DNA of 7,636 nt. Source: Dysgonomonas sp. (lineage in GTDB: Bacteria > Bacteroidota > Bacteroidia > Bacteroidales > Dysgonomonadaceae). This document shows positions 4,648 through 7,636 of the stretch, in pieces. Location: NCBI GenBank assembly GCA_003523545.1, contig DQAM01000196.1, forward strand, positions 7,105 to 14,740, read 5' to 3'. Numbering within the stretch: position 1 is the stretch's first letter; each line of letters begins with the position of its first letter. Made by a program: the position numbers and the translations under genes. A model generated the notes under the pieces. It was not told the DNA's origin. It saw only the letters and a list, made by a program, of their open reading frames with translations, and did no database searches.

Positions 4648-7636
4648 CTATCTTTGACCTGCTACCTGCTGTTGCTGTACAGAATCCCGTTGCGGACGTT
4701 TTTTTCTGAAGAAACGGAACAGTTGCTTCAATGTCCTGGCCTCACGGGTATAAACGATACCGATTCCCTGGGTCGTTTCGGCCTGGGTATAGTAACGGTC
4801 GTTTGTCCTGTTGAAGACTTTCAGCTTAATCGCATTTGTAAGGGCGTAAGTTACATCAAAATCTCCAATAAATGAATTATTGTTGTTAACCTGGTCTGTA
4901 CGGTATCCCAGATTTGTATTGAATTCGAGCCTGTCGTCCAAGAAAGACCGTGAAAGGCTTACCGTAACATCGGCATTGCCGAAAGAGTTACTCTCGGAGT
5001 CTATGTTCGCACCTATCTGCCAGTCGGGGCCTATAATTTTACTGAACACAGAATTCAATCCGGCAGATAAAGCACTTGATGCGACATCAAAGAGCATGGT
5101 TTCTGCAAAATTCCCGGTAGGAGCTACCGAACCACCATTAGCAGGCAGGAATGCTCCCCGCGCTATCAGGCTGGCAAATTGGGTAACTTTCTGCTCCTCA
5201 GTTACAATGAGAGAGTTAACCCTCTGCCGTATATCGTCTGTTGCATCCGGAAGCCTTATGTCATACGTCAAATTCATTTGATCGATGTCACCTGTTATCC
5301 CCAATATACAGTCTACCATTACACGAGGAGAAGAATCATCCAATCCGAAACTACTATCCAGCGTAGTCAGGTTTGCCCTCACCCTCTTATATGCAGTAAT
5401 ATCAAAAGTAGTCTGCATAGGGTCACCGTTAAATATCAGACGGCTTCCATCCTGTATCTGGAATTCCATAGTAACGAGATTCTGGAGCCTGAGCCTGACA
5501 AAACCCTCGCTTACCGAATAGTCCCCGAATGCATTCATAGCCTCGGACTCCATATCGTATGTGAAGTTGACCAGACCGTTACCTCTGATCTGCATTTGAT
5601 CGCCCGTCACGGGATTTATCACCACACCCAACGTTACAGTAGGAGTTAGAGTAATATTTGCCGTGAGATTCAATGGAAGCGATGTCGGAGGCTGTTCAGT
5701 TTGCACCTGGTTTTCCTGATCATCGGGTGTATTGATATACACAATACTTTCGTATGCACCTGCACTCGATGTCTGGGGTATGAGTACATCTACCTTAGAC
5801 TGCCTTGCATTCCTCACCTGTACATCCATCTTTATATCGTCCATATTTCCTCTTATCTCAGCCGTTCCCGTTGCGTACAACTGACCATAAAAAAGGCTGT
5901 CTGTCCGCGTAGGTGTATTCAATACCATGAAATCGCGGAAATTAATACCTACAGTGAACTGAAGATTCTCGAAATTCTCATGGGTGACAAGTGCATCTAC
6001 ACGAGCACTGTTATTTTCCGGGTCCATAATTATGAGATCATCAAAACCTATCCTTTGCTGGGTAATCTGTATAGTATCAGAAATACGATAAGTTACATTT
6101 GTATAATCTATACCCAGGTAGGTATCATTTACACCCAGCCAGCCGTTTACGGCAGGAGCCGATATACGTCCGCCTACTGTAAGCCCCGAGCTGATACTCC
6201 CCGATACACGGTTTAATGTGCCGGCCATAAAAGGCTCCAGCCAATGAAGCGACAGCCTGTCGATATTTACATCCAGATCGAGGGAATCCCGTTGCGGATA
6301 AATGAAGCCGTCGATGGTGCTTTGCTGTTCATTCTTCGCCAGTACAGCATCCAGCCTGATAGCTCCCTGGGAGTTGTTCCACCGGCTTTGTAGGTTAAGA
6401 GTGCCGAGAGTATCTCCGAATACTATCATATCGGACAATCTCATATTGTCGGTATATATCTCAGGGGTAGACATTACGTTTGTCAGCTTGATATCCCCAT
6501 TTGCAATAGTACTTATGTTATCTACATTAAATGCCTGTAGGATATACCCTAAGTTAGCGTGGAAAAATGACACATTCAGGGTATCCTGAGGTTGATTGGA
6601 AATAACCCCGTCTACACCGAAATACTTGTTCAGCACACGCCCTCTTCCTACCATAAATCCAAAGTTGGAAATCTCTGTTCTTTCCCCTTCATTCATTACA
6701 TAAGCAGGCATAAAGGTCAGGTTCAATCTTCCTATATTCATTTCGGAAGGAGAGAATTGTACCGATGAGACCAGTTGTCCGGTATTCGAGTATTCGAAAT
6801 GAGCCCTGGCATCCAGATTTACATCCACATTCATGTCGGCACTATCACGCCTTACATTCAGCTTCATATCGATAGTATCAGAAAAAACCGTACCGTCGAC
6901 ATTAAATCTGAAATCCGCACCCTCAGTCAGCAATTCACTATTTGCATCAATCCTCATCTGTGAAATCGAATCTAAACTGGAAATATCTATTGCGGTATTG
7001 CGTATTTCCATATCCCCGTACCTGATACGCGATGCACGTGCCGACATTTGCATATCGTTTGACGGCATATTGATAGCACCGTTTATAGATAAGGGGTTTA
7101 CTACCTCGACAGGAAGATTCAATATTCGTGTCAACTCATCCGTATCCTGCAAGGTCAGGTAAAAAGTGAAATTATTACTGTTTACAATTCTTCCCCGGGG
7201 CTGTTCGAACATACCGGGCAAATATGCATTCATCATTGCCATAAGTTCGTCGGGGAGCGTCTCAAAATTATAATCTCCGGTGATTCCGGCATCCAGGAAC
7301 GAAGAATTTATTTCTATATATTTTTTCATCGGATCGTCGTCCAATCCTGCTTTTAATGCTATCCTACCTGGTTCGAAATAAAGGCTGTCGTGAGTAAACA
7401 ACAAGCTGTCAATCACCACATCGGCCTGTATCCTGCTCAGGTCGGTACCTATAATGTCACCTTTCATGCGTAGGGATATTTCCGGATTACGCCACTGGGG
7501 AAATTCAGCAAACCGGTCTATTTGCAATCGGTCTACATCCAGATCTACGTTAATTACCGGATTGGAACTCTGCGTCATATCTACTGTAGCTTCAAGCCTG
7601 CCAAAGTCTTCTTCCGCTTTGAGCCATCCGCCCATT
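4648..7636 (-). CDS. tamB: TamB/DUF490 translocation and assembly module protein, C-terminal part
   Basis: The visible 995 residues are the C-terminal part of a large inner-membrane-anchored periplasmic protein of the AsmA/TamB superfamily. In proteobacteria TamB works with the Omp85 protein TamA in outer-membrane protein assembly and, by more recent work, in phospholipid transport to the outer membrane; Bacteroidetes carry a TamA-like lipoprotein, TamL. Most of the sequence is alternating polar and hydrophobic beta strands rich in Asp and Asn, as in the lipid-groove beta-taco. From about residue 660 onward it matches the conserved DUF490 end: a GDQMQIRGNG strand near 680, a YKRVRANLTTL strand near 750, IGPDWQIGANI near 870, and final amphipathic strands with DDRLEFNTNLGYRTD. 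A basic, Gln-rich tail (KKRPQRDSVQQQQ) closes it. The gene runs off the right edge: the ATG at 7635 lies in mid-domain with no signal anchor, and several hundred N-terminal residues are presumably missing. It ends in TAG immediately before the ATPase gene. Confidence 0.88.
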   Translation of the reverse strand, partial: MGGWLKAEEDFGRLEATVDMTQSSNPVINVDLDVDRLQIDRFAEFPQWRNPEISLRMKGDIIGTDLSRIQADVVIDSLLFTHDSLYFEPGRIALKAGLDDDPMKKYIEINSSFLDAGITGDYNFETLPDELMAMMNAYLPGMFEQPRGRIVNSNNFTFYLTLQDTDELTRILNLPVEVVNPLSINGAINMPSNDMQMSARASRIRYGDMEIRNTAIDISSLDSISQMRIDANSELLTEGADFRFNVDGTVFSDTIDMKLNVRRDSADMNVDVNLDARAHFEYSNTGQLVSSVQFSPSEMNIGRLNLTFMPAYVMNEGERTEISNFGFMVGRGRVLNKYFGVDGVISNQPQDTLNVSFFHANLGYILQAFNVDNISTIANGDIKLTNVMSTPEIYTDNMRLSDMIVFGDTLGTLNLQSRWNNSQGAIRLDAVLAKNEQQSTIDGFIYPQRDSLDLDVNIDRLSLHWLEPFMAGTLNRVSGSISSGLTVGGRISAPAVNGWLGVNDTYLGIDYTNVTYRISDTIQITQQRIGFDDLIIMDPENNSARVDALVTHENFENLQFTVGINFRDFMVLNTPTRTDSLFYGQLYATGTAEIRGNMDDIKMDVQVRNARQSKVDVLIPQTSSAGAYESIVYINTPDDQENQVQTEQPPTSLPLNLTANITLTPTVTLGVVINPVTGDQMQIRGNGLVNFTYDMESEAMNAFGDYSVSEGFVRLRLQNLVTMEFQIQDGSRLIFNGDPMQTTFDITAYKRVRANLTTLDSSFGLDDSSPRVMVDCILGITGDIDQMNLTYDIRLPDATDDIRQRVNSLIVTEEQKVTQFASLIARGAFLPANGGSVAPTGNFAETMLFDVASSALSAGLNSVFSKIIGPDWQIGANIDSESNSFGNADVTVSLSRSFLDDRLEFNTNLGYRTDQVNNNNSFIGDFDVTYALTNAIKLKVFNRTNDRYYTQAETTQGIGIVYTREARTLKQLFRFFRKKRPQRDSVQQQQVAGQR

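Noticed and set aside
5701..6216. Open frame on the + strand inside tamB
   Set aside because: It is antisense to a well supported coding region, and its Cys/Tyr/Ile-rich translation resembles no protein I recognise; the same applies to other antisense frames across tamB and pdxB.
7633..7635. ATG at the right edge as start of tamB
   Set aside because: No signal anchor follows it and the sequence is mid-domain beta structure; TamB proteins are considerably longer.
1..7636. Defence system, mobile element, CRISPR array, tRNA or riboswitch
   Set aside because: Every long stretch is covered by recognised housekeeping or envelope genes; the gaps are at most 114 bp and show no direct repeats, transposase or structured RNA beyond the hairpins listed.

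Overview
The window looks like a core chromosomal segment of a Bacteroidota, most likely Bacteroidales, genome. This rests on a moderately AT-rich composition, start codons without a Shine-Dalgarno motif, a phosphohexomutase of the Bacteroidetes type (DPDVDR, GGEGNGG, SNTEP motifs) and a large TamB/DUF490 protein. Genus and species cannot be fixed from sequence alone. I see no mobile element, phage gene, CRISPR array, tRNA or rRNA.

Layout: two genes read rightward and four leftward. On the + strand, the 3' part of a phosphoglucosamine/phosphomannomutase gene (glmM-like, 1-1164) is followed by a small hairpin and a strong bulged hairpin terminator. A 281-residue lysophospholipid-type acyltransferase (1279-2124) follows. 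It converges, with only 24 bp between stop codons, on a leftward TetR/AcrR regulator (2149-2763). An 86-bp AT-rich gap (2764-2849) holds a possible regulator promoter and inverted repeat. Upstream on the minus strand is a tight three-gene transcription unit: a tamB-like gene cut by the right edge (4648-7636), an ABC transporter ATPase (3949-4644) starting 3 bp after the tamB stop, and pdxB (2850-3965) overlapping the ATPase 3' end by 17 bp.

How the genes relate: glmM supplies amino-sugar (or mannose) phosphates for envelope polymers. The acyltransferase builds or remodels membrane lipids. tamB concerns outer-membrane assembly or phospholipid traffic. The ATPase would power an unidentified permease. 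pdxB makes the second step of DXP-dependent vitamin B6 synthesis. The theme is envelope biogenesis plus cofactor synthesis; a functional link between pdxB and the two genes upstream is not evident beyond co-transcription.

I found no convincing undescribed system. The observations most worth a second look are an eight-G tract exactly at the catalytic arginine of pdxB, where a one-base slip either way truncates the enzyme; the mixed specificity motifs of the phosphohexomutase; the HX5D acyltransferase motif; and an orphan ATPase with an altered signature motif coupled to tamB and pdxB.
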